The notes: a model not told the origin generated them from the sequence alone. A DNA stretch of 64,000 nt from Lutjanus erythropterus (GCA_020091685.1 CM034613.1:21736801-21800800), one strand, 5' to 3'; positions 1 through 12,060 are shown, counted from the first letter of the stretch. Numbers and translations: made by a program.

Positions 1-3000
1 TGAGACGTGTTCCAGTGTATTTTGAATTCGGGAGTTTTAGGGGGGAGGGGCGGTATTTTTCTAGAAGTACTTATATGACAAAAAAATGCACCCTTGGTCT
101 TTCTACGGCTGCAAAGTCACTGATTGGTCTACTGTGACTCTTACTTTCAACTTTCCACCTGGGGTGCTAGCATGTGACCTTGAAGGAGCTCATTTTTCAC
201 AGGAGAGACGGCTTGACTTGAGTATGACAATCATTTTTAAGAAATCATTTTGCGTAGAATCCCACTCTGTCGTTGATCCCTGAAGGCGGATACCGTTGCA
301 CGCTTGCGTCGAGCGCTACGCCGTACTATTCTAGACGTCACCGAATGCAATTCCCAAGTAGATGCCTTAAACACATCAGTGAAGTGGCCTGTGACCTGCG
401 CAACAATCACACACCGACTAATGCTAGTGAGACCTGTCCAAATCAGTTGCAGACAGGCTCAAGACAGCAAGCCTTTAGAAAGTATTTTATAAGTAGTAGA
501 TTTGTATAAATGTATATACGATATGCACATATGTCAATTCCTGAGATTCTTTCCCCGCAGAGCCCTGTAGAGTAAATATTGGACCGCAGAAGCATGGTGT
601 TTTCTATCTTCTTGTCCAGTGGCCCAGTAGAAGCTTAAATAGAATCCACTAGAAGAAAAATATAGCACTTAAATAGCACATAGGCAATCGTCTTCTCCCC
701 CCCGTACAGTGTTTTGAACCTAGTCTTAAACTAAATCTCTCAGGCGTATTACAGGGCATTATTTATATCAATCATTCTCTCACAGTTTTTAATGTAAAAT
801 AAAGACTTTTCTCACAGAGAGAGCAGCGCCTCCACTGCTGCTATGACACCTTTTGCACTCTTTCCCTACAATCGTGAAAGACACGTTTCCCTTGGAGAGC
901 CGGTGCCGCCGTACCCGGGAGCTCTCCGGCGTAAGCGGAGGGCTAAGAAGCAGTTTTTTTGAAAAAAATAAATAAAATAATAATAATCCTCAAGTCAAGC
1001 TCAATCTCTCCGTCTTCACCCAGATTTCTTATGCAGAAAACAACCGAAAAAGTCACCCCGTTCTATGTGCACTGTTCTGTCTTTTTTCTTTTTTTTTGTT
1101 GTTGTTGTTTTATTCTTTTTTTTTTTCTTTTGAAAGAAAAACTATAAGTGCTTTGCAGCCTTTGGCCATTGGAGACCCCACTGAAGTGCATTGTCCCCAA
1201 GTGTGTTTGTGAGCGGGTGTGTGCGTGTGATAAAAATGTGTCAGGGTCACTGTGCCGTTGGTGTTTATTTGAATAGGAGACTGTACATAAAGGTAAATAT
1301 CCTGATTGCGTCGATAGCAGTAGTCTGTGGGGTTGAACTCTGCGTTGGCAGCTTGGGTGTTCGTGTGCATGCGCGCGTGTGTGACTTTGTGAGCTGGACG
1401 TGTGATCGAGTGCCTCTGACACTACACAATGAGAGAAGATGAGGGTCTTTCTATTGAAAAAAAAAAAAGCCTGCCATAGGACAGGAGTTTGTACACTGTA
1501 AACTTTCTCGAGAGTTCGTCTCTTAAGCCCTTATTTGTAAATCTTCAATTCTGGGGAAAAATGAGTCAATTCCATTTTAGGAAAAAAGAAAAAAAAATCA
1601 ATTTGGGTTTTTTTGTTTATTTGTTTCGGAGGCTGGATTTGAGTTAGAACTCTCCAGGTTTCCCCGATTAGTAGAATCTAAAAGTGTTTTCATCAGTTGT
1701 TGTATTCCTGTATGTAAAGTCAAACAAAAGGGGGGAAATATTCTATACAGATCCATAAATATTAAAAAAACAACAACAATGAAGGCTTTTTTTTATTAAT
1801 ATTATTATTTCTGATCTTGATTAGCGCTTAGATATTTCCATTTCGGAAACACTTCATGAATATTTGAATTGTTGTTCTTTCACTAGTGTGGCCATAGCGA
1901 GTGTGATGTGAATTATCTTTTTTTTTTTTTCTTTTTTTTTTTTTAATGGGTGTGAATTCTTGTCCAACAAGATCGTGGTATGAGTGTGTTCCTTGTAGCA
2001 GCTGGGAGGTGATGTCACTTAACCAGTAAGAAAAAAAAAAAAAAAAGGCCCCAGATTGCACCTGACCTTAAGCGAGAAGCAGGGTAAAATCTGCAGTGAC
2101 AAACGTCCTCAATGAATCCACGCTGAAAATAGAGAATGGTCAGATGAACTTAAAAAAGTAAATTCAAATGGTAACATGCAAATAGATTATGTTTTCAGAG
2201 CAATTGTGTGGATTTAACTATTTATATGGATTAGGAAAACTTGTGAACAGTTCTTTTTTTTTTTTTTGGTTTACAACCACACTTAAAAAATGTAAAGTTA
2301 AATCTTTTCAAATTAAGTTAAATAGTTAAATTGACACAAAAAAAAGACCAGTTGAATTATTCTTTAAGTTGGTCCAGAAATTCTCTTTTTTTTCTGGCGT
2401 GTCAGATTTCTTTCTCTCTTTTTTCTTTTTGTTTGGTTTCTTTTCAGAGAAAACGTTGCAAGACGATTGGTGCTACATTTCGACGTGGTTCAGATTTGTC
2501 CGTATGCAGACGACACTCTAAAATATCTCTTGAAAAGACCAGTAACAGCATCCAGGCATCACTCATTTTGCACATTCCACATGCTGTCTATGCCTGATGT
2601 GATGTTGAAAACCCTTCATTCACTCTACGAGCAGACATCACATTTATCGCGGGTGCTTCAGAATAGGGTACTGTACCTTCCAGCTGATTGTAGGTAGCGT
2701 ATTTGGACATGTATTTCTTTTGCTACGCTGGGTGTGAATGTAGTCCAAAAAAAAAAAAAAAGTTCTTGGATCTTTATAAAAATTTTAATCAGTGTTCCAC
2801 CCATCAGCAGCTTCAAGAGCCGTACTCGAGGCAGATTTTGACACTCACCTTTGTTTTTGTTTTTTGTTTTTTTTTTTAGAAAGTATTAAGTCACTGATCG
2901 CTGCGATCATTGAGAAACAGGACAACTTATGCAAGGAGGACCTGTGGCACTCATGCAATATGTGTGATTTTCCTTTTTTAACTTAATGTCACGCATTCTG

Positions 3001-4145
3001 TAGGGACTGAGAGGGAGTGTACGTGCAGACTTTTAGAGGAAACATTAAAGCATTCATTTTTCATCCTACATGAGCAATACACACCTTCCATACATTGGCT
3101 AGCTGCTAGTCACTTGGCATCAGGTTGTTATAAAAACATGAAAACCAGCATTTTTACAGGATGTAACATTCACCAAAAGAAGACAAAAAGATAGCAATGC
3201 AGTGCCTGTTCAAGCTGTCCAAGTGTCTGTTGTATATAATTGTAAAATGTGATAGACTTACTTTCATATGTGACGAGAAAAACACCATCACACAGAGCAG
3301 AATGTGGCAAACTAATCTGGAAATGTGCTCTTTATTACTTCTTGGATGTTTTTGGAGCTTTTTTTTTTTTTGTGATTTATTCATTTTCAAATTATGTCAT
3401 TAGCACACAATGCCCACATCAAGCTTGTTCGAAATTTGAGAGGAAATGTTCACTCTTCTTTTTTTTTTTTTTTTTTTCTTTTATTCTTCCTGGGAGGGGG
3501 AGTGGGGGCGGGGAGGTCAGTGCTACATACAAGCGCAGTGAAAGGATGAAATAATGTCTTTTCTTAAGATTAGTCACCAGTTTTCTCTGCAGGGCTGATT
3601 TATTTTTTTGGGTCTTGTGGCACTTTTACTTCCCTCTGCGCACACATTTCTACTTCATGAATCATGGTGGAATTAAATATATATATAACGAACAACAACA
3701 ACAACACCAACAAAACAATATGTAAACAGTCTCCAGTAGTGATCGTAGTTACACTGCAAGTGTGTGCAAAGGTCTATGTATGTATCTGAATGTACGTTTT
3801 AGAGGACTTTTTGGAAACCTTTTTTGTTTTTTATCTTTTCATTGACAGTTTAGGAGCCACAGGTGTCCATTGTGAACTGTATAGCGAAGGCCTTGATATC
3901 CCTTCTTTTATTGATTTTAGAAACGCCGAGCATTAGGCGATGCCTTCAAGCTGGTTACATTTGGTGCAGGGGCTAAAATTGCCACAAGATTAAAATCAGT
4001 GTAAATAAAGGCTCAACTTTTTGTGATTGTTACTGTTATATCCAGCCTATACTGCTAGCAGCTGTTTTTACTGCAGTCAATTACTGGAAGTGGATATATT
4101 TCCTATGCAAAACTGTTTAAACAATAAAATGAGCTATGCTACAAA
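1..4145 (+). other. Probable long 3' UTR of an unidentified plus-strand gene
   Basis: No open frame here looks coding. The stretch is AT-rich with many homopolymer T and A runs (for example near 1,080-1,135, 1,918-1,945, 2,033-2,046, 2,748-2,761 and 3,458-3,478), which is typical of a long vertebrate 3' UTR. Plus-strand AATAAA hexamers sit at 798-803, 4,004-4,009 and 4,123-4,128; the last is followed by a GT/T-rich stretch (about 4,155-4,200), as expected of a cleavage site near 4,145. A Pumilio-type TGTAAATA word at 4,000-4,007 overlaps the middle hexamer. A (CAA)-rich run lies at 3,690-3,718. The coding part would be left of position 1. In mammals SLC39A8 is the convergent neighbour of BANK1, so it is one candidate, but nothing in the sequence confirms this. 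Confidence 0.5.
4123..4128 (+). terminator. Distal poly(A) signal AATAAA
   Basis: Canonical hexamer followed about 30-70 bases later by a U/GU-rich stretch, so cleavage is expected near 4,140-4,150. A second hexamer at 4,004-4,009 could give a shorter transcript. The inference depends on the preceding 4 kb being a 3' UTR. Confidence 0.45.
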
Positions 4146-5040
4146 AATGACTTTAATGTTATGGCTCTTTCTTGTGTTTATTTTATTACATTTCATTTTG
4201 AATGATTGCAGTTTGAGACTAAATACAAAAGTTCCTGTTTGAGGCCTGACATCAGATTCAGTGTGTGTTTGATGAACAGGTGAGCTGCCACATTTCTGTA
4301 CTCAGGCCAGTTGGCTGGAAATTGCGGGGGAAATGCAAAAAGCACCGAATCGTTTGTAATTTAGGGGCTGTATGAAAATTATTAGGGTGGAGAGGGTCGT
4401 CGGAGAAGGGGACGGGTGATGTATTATTTCATTTTTGCTGAAGGCAGGGTTGTCTGAGTATTTTGGGAGAACAGATGTTTTTTCACCCTTTCCTCATCCC
4501 AGATTAATTCTTCCCTCAATTGTTAAATACATAAATCAGTAGACATATAAAAGATACAATAATTCATCACAAAGGTGGCTTTGGTTTTCATATCTTAACG
4601 CTGCGTTCTTTAGATGCTGCATGGAAGAAATGCAGGTCAGCAGGTCTACACCATATTCTTTATATTATTTACTTAGACCCAATAGTTTCTGACAAGAGCA
4701 AGCGCTATGGCAACAGCGGTGAGGAAAAACTGTTGAAAAGGCCACAGAGTTGCCGCCTAACTCTTTACAAAAGTAAAGTCTTGCTCTGAAAATTCATTGT
4801 GTTTTTATGTTTCTGATTACTTTATTATTTTGAGATGTTGTTTTGTAAGATAAGAGTAGATATCAAAGAAAAGAGGGTACAGTGCCGTAAACGGATGAGG
4901 GGAGCTGACTATCTGTAGGCCTATAGTGCACTCAAATGCCAAGGCCACTTTAGTTAAAACAGGTTTGCAATGTGGGACAAATTCAAGTAATTTTGCCATA
5001 CACACTTCCATCAGAATCAACCCATCTCGCGATGTTAACT
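4146..5040. other. Intergenic, no gene seen
   Basis: Unique-looking AT-rich DNA downstream of the putative poly(A) site. No splice-bounded open frame and no recognisable repeat before the LINE tail that starts near 5,041. Confidence 0.5.
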
Positions 5041-5245
5041 AAGGTGAAAAATAATTTGTGCATCTGCCCCGTGATTCAAATCCATGCCAAAATTTAATGG
5101 ATTCTTCCTTGGCCCGTGCTGCACACTTCCACCAAGCTTCACGAAAACTGGGCCAGCAGTTTTTTTCCGTGATCCCGCTGACAGCCAAACAAATAAACAA
5201 ACGAACGAACCGAATGAAAAACATGACCTCACTGGCTGAGGTAAA
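5041..5245 (+). mobile_element. RTE-type LINE 3' tail fragment
   Basis: The words CTTCCTTGGCCCGTGCTGCA, TTCCACCAAGCTTCACGAAA, a CTGACAGCCAAACAAA stretch with (AAAC/GAAC)-rich repeats, and CATGACCTCACTGGCTGAGG match, from memory, the 3' end of fish RTE retrotransposons (consensus runs: ...CACCAAGTTTCATGAAAATC..., CTGACAGACAGAC..., and ends CCTTGGCGGAGG). Only the untranslated tail is present, so this is a dead 5'-truncated copy. Confidence 0.7.
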
Positions 5246-5309
5246 AAACTGTACGTTCAGGATCGCCACACCCAGGAAAGTTTCTAAAACAGGCTGAGAG
5301 AGCAAAACA

Positions 5310-5690
5310 AGGTTAGTAGCCGCAGGGGTGGAATAAGGACAGTGCCAAATCAGAGGAAAGACGACTATCTGACGTTAAGTATTAAACTAATTGGATTTCG
5401 TTGATTCTCAGAAGTGTGTCTGTGACAGTTTCCCCTGAAAGAAAACATTAGTTTTCATGTCCTGGAGAGATCCCATGACCCCACATACCCGTGCTCCATT
5501 GTGGTATTACTCCAGCTAATCTACTGTAATACCCCAATCCCAGAGGAATGGGAGACAGACTCGAGTGTTTGGACCACAGCAGAATCAGTCTGCTGGGACC
5601 TCGGAGGGTCATACAAGGTAACATCCATCTGGGTCACTGTGTCAAGTACATGAAGCTCTGATCTAGTAAGCCTTTCTAATGGGATTGAGG
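5310..5690. other. Intergenic, no gene seen
   Basis: Mixed-composition unique DNA; the open frames are short with no splice-site context. Confidence 0.4.
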
Positions 5691-5699
5691 ACATTGAAA

Positions 5700-6150
5700 G
5701 AGGCAAAAGTCAGGCTAAAGCGCCAATTAAGTCTCATTACGGGTCTGTGTGATGGGCTCAGGGCTCAGCTGGACATCTGATGACAACAACGGGCACCGTC
5801 AGTGGTGCCCACAAAACCAGGTGCCCTGTCCGCAGCGGGGGCGCCCCTCCTAATGGCTGGTTGAGGCACTGCACTCTACACGCCAATCACAGAAAAGCCC
5901 ACCTGGCCTCGGGCACAAACCAGAGTTCATTTGGCTATCATTAAAGAGGACCAACAATGTGGCACGCTGATATAAAATTACCCGATCTATAATGGTAATC
6001 ATCATGCCATTTATCAAAATTGGCCAGTTTGAGTCAACATCTGGCTTCAATAGGGGGCTCTAGTCGGTGAGGGTCTTGGCAGCGTCTTGTACCCTACATA
6101 TTTTCCACTCTCTTTTATCAAGGCCTGCTGTCAGTGATTTGACGAAGCTA
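5700..6150. promoter_or_regulatory. Candidate conserved non-coding element
   Basis: Unlike the repeats around it, this block has balanced base composition and a dense run of AT-rich transcription-factor-like words (ATAATGGTAATCATCATGCC and TTTATCAAAATTGGCCAG around 5,988-6,030; CATTAAAGAGGACCAACAAT near 5,939). It has no stable open frame. That texture is what deeply conserved vertebrate enhancers look like, but conservation is not visible from one sequence. Confidence 0.3.
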
Positions 6151-6764
6151 AATAGATGATGATTTGGCCCTATTATGTTTCGCAGGGCTCAAGCAAAGGG
6201 GATTTGTTGATTGCCTTTGTGTTTGTCCATTTTTTTTTCTTCTTCTTCCACCCGTATGGATCCTGGAGAGGTAACGGCGCCTTGCGGTTCCCCGACGTGC
6301 GTCTGACTGTGTACCAAAGAGAGGATGGAGAGGGGGAAGGCACGGCGAGTACTCTCACACAGGCCTGTGAGTGCAGAGGCTGGACTGGGCTGTTGGACAC
6401 CAGCCAATGCCAGCACAAAGAACTCTGTCACGTCCCTAAGTTTTATTGGAGGGATGTAATATTCATCTTGTGTGCTGTTGGAATCAGGTAATGAATTAAT
6501 CTGATGCTTTCGTCTTTTGGCATCAAAGTATGAGCGTAATGCACTTTATCTAGCAGGAAGCCATTAAGGCAGAATCTGCGCAGATTTTTTTATTGGTTTA
6601 TGACTAAAGGAAGGATTTATATCGTCCGTGTTTGGTGCAGACAATGCAGAGCTCATGATTTCAATACAAAAAAGAAACAAAACATTAACTTCATTAAAAT
6701 AGATAAAATCTGTCTCTTTGAAAGTAAATCCACAAGGGAAATCGTTTCAGTTACCAAGACTCTG
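6151..6764. other. Intergenic, no gene seen
   Basis: A 111-codon plus-strand frame (6,156-6,491) is overlapped by open frames in two minus-strand frames; it contains a T-run/TTC repeat and matches no family I know. Treated as non-coding. Confidence 0.4.
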
Positions 6765-8065
6765 CTAACAGTTCAACATTTTGGGAAATAAACTTATCTG
6801 CTTCCTTGTTGAGAGTTAGATGAGAAGATAGATACCACCCTCATGTCTAAAACCTGGAAATGGGGGGAAACAGCTAGCAGGGCTCTGTTTAAAAGCTACC
6901 ACATCTAAAGCTCATTAATTAACATGATAAGATATGGTGTTTGTTTAGTCTGTACAAAAAAATGTAAAAAAAAAAAAAAAAAGACAGTCGTGACTTAATA
7001 AGGGTTGCAGTAATTAGTTGTGGTTAGCTGTTTCTTCCTGGTTCTTCATGCTAAGCTAAGCTAGCTATCTCTTCACTATAGCTTCATATTTGACAGACAG
7101 ATATAAGAGTGATATAGATCTGATTATCTAATTTTTGGCAAAAACATAAATAAAGACTATATCCAAAAATGTCAAACTATAATGTATTTCTGCAACAAAA
7201 ATGTAGTTGAGCCTCTCTATGAGACATGTATGCCAACTGAAGCTACAGTCTGCAGTCTGTTAGCTTAGCTTAGCATAAAGACTGGAAACAGGGGAGAAAG
7301 GCTAGTATGGCTCTGTGTAAAGGGTACCATCTCTAAAGCTCAATAATTAACATACTTTATCGTTTATCTGTCATTTGTTTAATCTGTGCAAGTGTAAAAA
7401 AGACAGCTGTGGTAGCTAGTTGTAGCTGTTTAAGCTAAGCTAACCATCTCCAGGCTGTAGCATTATATGTTGCAGACATATATGAGTGTGGTATCAATCT
7501 GCTCGTCTATTTCTCAGCATATTTTCCAAAATGTCAATCTATTTCTTTCACGAATTAATAACAGGTATGACATTCATAAACATAGGGCTAATTGGAAATA
7601 TCCGATACCCAAGAAATTTCTCAAAAGCCTGCCTCTTTTGATGAGAAACTTTAATGAAGGGACACTCTCGATCTCAGACGGCCTGCATCAATCATTTGCA
7701 AAAATGTAGTTAAGCCACTCTATGAAGCGTGTATGCCAAATGTGAAGCTAGCTAGCTGTAGCTACCTGTTTCCCCTTGGTTTCAGACTTTATGCTAAGCT
7801 AAGATAGCCATCATATTTAACAGACATGAGAGTGATATCAATTTGCTCATCTAAGTCTCAGCAAAAAAGTGTATTCCCCAAAAGGTCAAAATGTTATTTC
7901 TTTAACAAATTTAATAACAGTTATGACAGTAGGGTGTGCTTCACAAAATTATATTTGGAGATCTCTAATTGGAAAGAAACGTCTTCAATGCAGAACTTAA
8001 GTCTTCAAGAAGGAACTCTCAAGATCTCAGACAGCGGCCTGCGTCAGTTTACAAAAATGTAGTTG
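6765..8065. mobile_element. Cluster of degenerate fold-back repeats, block 1
   Basis: At least three diverged copies of an abundant teleost fold-back element. Left-arm words: AACAGTTCAACATTTTGGGA (6,768), GAGAGTTAGATGAGAAGATA (6,811), TTAGCTTAGCTTAGCATAAA (about 7,260), CTGGAAACAGGGGAGAAAGG. Right-arm words are their reverse complements: ATGCTAAGCTAAGCTAGC (7,049), GTTTCAGACTTTATGCTAAG (about 7,780), GAGAGTGATATCAATTTGCT (about 7,828). A roughly 170 bp non-arm segment (ATTTCTTT..AATTAATAACAG..TATGACA, then CTCAGAC..GGCCTGC and AAAAATGTAGTT) recurs near 7,535-7,710 and 7,890-8,062. No coding capacity. Confidence 0.75.
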
Positions 8066-8372
8066 AGGAGAGCTTGGGGAATAAAAGAGGACTGTCTGAA
8101 AACGCACTAGTCCTAAATAGTACTCTCGGCTCTGTGTATTCCCACACAAATTTGCATAAATTTCATAGTCTAAGTCATGGACTGTGGCTGGAGCGTGTTA
8201 TTAGTCTATCTTTAGGTGGTAGTACAGGCCGATCACACTGAGGGTTGTTGTTATCTCATTGAAAGCACCCTGGTATTACACCCAGCGGATTGAGAGTGGG
8301 TCTTAAGATCGTGGGATTTGTTCACATATTAAAGCATGTCTGTTTGGATGCGCAGAAAAGAAACAGGTGTTC
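8066..8372. other. Intergenic, no gene seen
   Basis: Unique AT-leaning DNA between the fold-back cluster and a microsatellite. No supported exon. Confidence 0.4.
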
Positions 8373-8381
8373 AGTGTGTGA

Positions 8382-8413
<32 letters not shown>
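8373..8413. repeat. (GT)n/(GA)n compound microsatellite
   Basis: A GT-rich run passes directly into a GA run; imperfect GT repeats continue to about 8,550. The long open frames across this stretch in several frames are by-products of dinucleotide repeats. Confidence 0.9.
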
Positions 8414-8414
<1 letters not shown>

Positions 8415-8599
8415 AGCGAACTCATGTGTGCGTCTTTGTGTCGTCCCTGCGATGTTTGTTTCGAAGGCATATACACGCACACGGGATGAGAACACGCTGT
8501 TCGTGTGTGTGTTTGCATGCGTGTACATGTGTGTGTTTGTGTGTGTATGACTTGACAGAGGGGTGGGGGTGCTTTATTGAAAAGTACTCCTCTCCTCCC

Positions 8600-9200
8600 C
8601 TGTTCAACATGCTGGATTAGCACCAGCAGTTTCCCATGGAGCTGTCCCTCCCAGCCCCCTGCCCATTTGCATAAGGCGCAGACAGGCGGAGATGTGACAA
8701 ACAAACCTGGCACACACAGCGCCGGCTGCCTCCTCTCCATGAACTCTTTCCCTCTTCCTCGCCATGACGAGAAATAGAAGATAAACCCACCTGCACTCGC
8801 CATAAACGACCTGTTTCCTGAGTCCAAACTGTATAGTACAAATAAAATTAAAGGTAGCGCCAGACTGGGCTTTGAGGCCTGTATTCCTGCTGGTGATCAT
8901 AGTGATTCACAAGTGAAGGAAAGCAAAGGCCTGAAGGAGGTGAGAAGGGCTTTCATTGCTCTGTCATTTGGACAAAACTCCCCTGAATCAAAGTATCCTC
9001 CCCCTCGTTTTTCTCTTCCTCCAAGATGGTAATGTTCACCTTAAAACATCTTTACTGTACTGTGGCTACATAACACAGCTCTCTGCACTGCTGTCCGGCC
9101 GCCAAGTTCCTATCAAGCCGCTGATTTATGGCGCTTGATGCATTCCTTGGCCCTGGCGAGGAGGCAGTTTAGCTGAAATATGAGAAGAGATGCAGAGAAC
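8600..9200. promoter_or_regulatory. Candidate conserved non-coding element
   Basis: A balanced-composition block without repeats. Enhancer-like words include TTTCATTGCTCTGTCATTTG (8,951), CTATCAAGCCGCTGATTTAT (9,110) and GGCGCTTGATGCATTCCTTG (9,131). No exon boundaries. The assignment rests on texture only. Confidence 0.3.
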
Positions 9201-9284
9201 ACACTCAAAGTGAGTTTCAGTTTAGCCTGCCTGTGCTCTGTGAAGCTGGTGCAGCCTGAACATTTTGCAAAACCTGAGAGACAA

Positions 9285-11000
9285 CATGAGATGTTTTTTT
9301 TTTATCTTTAGATGGAAGTTTCATTAACTAAGACTCCACCTAAAGGAGCAGTTCAACGTTTATTTGCTTTCTTTACAGTTAGATGAGAAGATCAACACTC
9401 TCATGTCTATGCCAAATACAGTACGAAGCTACAGCCAGCAGACCTTAACAGTAAGACTGTAAACAGGGGCATGGCTCTGTCTAACGGCTACAACAACTGA
9501 AGCTCAACAATTAACATGTTATATCTCGTCTGTTTAGAGAGTTTAAAAAAGACAAGCTGGGGTAGCAGTAGCTAGTTTTAGCTACCTTACCGGCTAAGTT
9601 AAGTGAACAAGCTCCAGACAGATATGAGCGAGGTATCAATCTCCTCATCTAATTCCTATTAACAGTTTCTTCAACCAATTAATTGGGTTAATAGCGCTTT
9701 ACTAAATTATATGTGGAGGCATCCAGAGGGCAAGAAATCTCACAAAAGGCCATCATCTTTTCTGAAGAACATAAGGCTTTATGGGACATGGGAGCAGCCT
9801 GATATCAGAGTGAACTGTCAATTCGTTACTAGGTCTGATTAATTGAGAAAACAATTGCCAATTAATAATTATTTCCCTATAAAATGCCAGAAAATGGTGA
9901 AAAATGTTCATTTGTTTCACAAAGCCCAAGATTACATCCTCAAAAATGTTTTGCACACAATCCAATAGATAGATTATTAAAAATAGTTAGAGATTAATTT
10001 AATAACCAATTAATTGTTGCAGCTCTGCTTGTTACATGGGAGGTTTTTTTTTAAATCTTTAGATGGAGGGTTCAGTAACTTCACTTTCTGGACAATTAGA
10101 TGAGAAGATCAATACTGCCCTCATGTCTATGCCAAATATGAAGTAAACCAAAGTTTAAAAAAGTCAAGTTGTGGTTTTACAGGGACAGTAGTAGCTAGCT
10201 GTAGCTAGGCTAAATTAAGGTAGCCATCTGTAGCTTCATATTTAACAGAGATATGAGAGTGGTATCGATCTGCTCATCTAATTCTCAGCTAAAAGTTTTA
10301 AGTAAAGTTCAAACTATTTCTTCATTATGACAGTAATGTTTCCATTACCAAGATATCCATTGGGCAGTGGGCAAAGGGTAATGTCATATAACAAGGACTT
10401 CCTCAAGGAACTTAAGCTCAGAATGTTAGCTTTGCTTGACATATTGGAAACAGGCAGAAACAGCTAGCATGGCTCTGTCTAAAAGCTACCATCTCTCATA
10501 TCTCATTTGTTAAATTCATGCTAAAAAAGTGTACAAAGATAGTTTACAAGAGTAGAAGTAGCTAGTTGTGGGTAGCTGTTTCACTTGCAGTGTTCATGCT
10601 AAGCTAAGCTGACCACCTTTTAGCTGTAGAGCTAATTTAAAGGTGTGTTTGTTTACACCTCTGCAGAGAGTTGCATGAGAAGACACCACCTTCATGCCTT
10701 TAGGGCATGTATGCTAAGTATGAATTTTAGAGCCAGCAGACCGTTAGCTTAGCTGAGCTTAAAGACAGGAAACAAGAGGAGACAGCTAGCATGGCTCTGT
10801 CTAAAGGCAAAAAAAAAGTGAATTAACATATTTCCAAAAATTACAGACAATTTCTTCAACTAATTAATAAAAGTTATGACAGTAGTGTCTCACTAAAATA
10901 TATTTGGAGATATCCAAAGGGCAAGAAACTTCACAAAAGAGCATCATCTTTCACTGTAGAATCTAGGACTTCATGAGACATGGGAGATTTTTTTTCAGTC
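9285..11000. mobile_element. Cluster of degenerate fold-back repeats, block 2
   Basis: Same family as 6,765-8,065, with at least four further copies. Left-arm words: GCAGTTCAACGTTTATTTGC (9,349), TTAGATGAGAAGATCAACAC (9,379), TTAGATGAGAAGATCAATAC (about 10,097), CCGTTAGCTTAGCTGAGC (10,741). Right-arm words: ATGCTAAGCTAAGCTGACC (10,597), AGAGTGGTATCGATCTGCTC (10,256). The accompanying segment (ATTTCTTCAAC..AATTAAT, then ATTTGGAGATATCCAAAGGG, AGAAACTTCACAAAAG, GACATGGGAG, a T-run, CTTTAGATGG) recurs at about 9,665-9,790, 10,030-10,080, 10,310-10,400 and 10,850-11,010. The whole unit, not just the transposon, was therefore amplified locally. Confidence 0.75.
9795..10028. mobile_element. hAT-type MITE fragment inserted in the fold-back cluster
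   Basis: The segment ends ..AACCAATTAATTGTTGCAGCTCTG, the reverse complement of the CAGGGCTGCAAC..ATTAATC end common to fish hAT MITEs. It interrupts the recurrent unit, and the word ACATGGGAG occurs on both sides (about 9,786 and 10,034). The left boundary is approximate and the left terminal repeat is not clear, so the copy may be truncated. Confidence 0.55.
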
Positions 11001-11690
11001 TTTTAGATGGCAAAATATTTCAGCAATGTGGCGTGGTCTGTCTGCTTCATCAGCATGTCCTGTCGGGTGATAACAAGTCGAAGAAGAAGAACTGTAACCC
11101 TGCTGTCATGAAGCCCACAAAACCCCTTTTGTTGGTTGTGACGTGCAGTTTTCACCCTCTTAAATTACATCAGGATTAAAAATGTTAACTACAACTCCTT
11201 GCCTTTTTCCTGTCCACTTACATGTAGAAAATTGCATGCAGGTGTATGCAGGAAAACAACTTTACAGTAGTGTTTTGCTGTAAATGGCTTTCTTGCTTGT
11301 GCAGTAAAGACCTGTAATCAATCATAGAGGCTTTAAGTAGCTGTTTGTCTTCATTTGGGTCTTAATGCAAAATTGCTGATAAACCGAAATCAGATAAGCA
11401 GAAACAGACATTTCTGAAAAAGGGAAAAAGTCGGTATATGAAGCGTTCACTGTGCGCCTGCATTGCTTTGTCTGCTCCCAACTTACAACAGTGTGATTAC
11501 ATGCTTTATTAAGTGCTGAAGTGCTCTTCCTGAGTAAAAGCAGATGTCACCACAAGGTCTGTCACTGAGTCTGCATCGGGGTGCCTGTGGTCAGTGTCTC
11601 AGCCCGTCTGTAGCTCTCTGCGGTTTCCCGTCAATTCAGCGCACAAAATCGTCGCCAAACAAAGTGTGTGAAGACACACACCAACAAAGT
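11001..11690. other. Intergenic, no gene seen
   Basis: Unique DNA; no splice-bounded frame and no recognised repeat. Confidence 0.4.
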
Positions 11691-11779
11691 TTATTTTTTT
11701 AGTCACTGTATGTTTCTATTTCCCTCAACATATACAATATCAGGATACAGTACGCTGGAAATTTAAAGACAGACAGATG

Positions 11780-12060
11780 TTCCCGGCTGCACAATAACGA
11801 GGCCTGGCAAGGAGTTTATCGGCTTGATGAGGGACCTAGTTGCTATTTCTGTTAGTTTACTACCGTAACGAGCATATGCCGAGGGCGGCACCAGACCTAG
11901 TTCAGAAATAAGATTATTTGTGTTGTTTTACAAGCTAAATGTCATAGAGAGGAGGGCAACCACTGATAATAGACTGCCAGCTCCAGGGCTGCTGGTCCGA
12001 ACATGAGTCTAACCTTTGACCTCTCTGTTAAGTGGACCCAGCGGATGGCTTCCATATCAT
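11780..12060. promoter_or_regulatory. Candidate conserved non-coding element
   Basis: Balanced composition, no repeat signature, with words such as TTTATCGGCTTGATGAGGGA (11,815) and TCTAACCTTTGACCTCTCTG (12,008; contains TGACCT-like nuclear-receptor half-sites). No coding frame. Texture-based call. Confidence 0.25.

Noticed and set aside
1063..1422. 119-codon minus-strand open frame
   Set aside because: Runs through CA/GT-rich and poly(A/T) sequence in the putative 3' UTR; lysine/glutamine runs, no family match.
1..4145. Naming the left gene slc39a8 from mammalian gene order
   Set aside because: No coding sequence is visible and fish synteny was not checkable; kept as a hypothesis only.
8303..8827. 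174-codon minus-strand open frame
   Set aside because: Its length comes from a GT/GA microsatellite (His-Thr repeats); overlapping frames on both strands are equally long.
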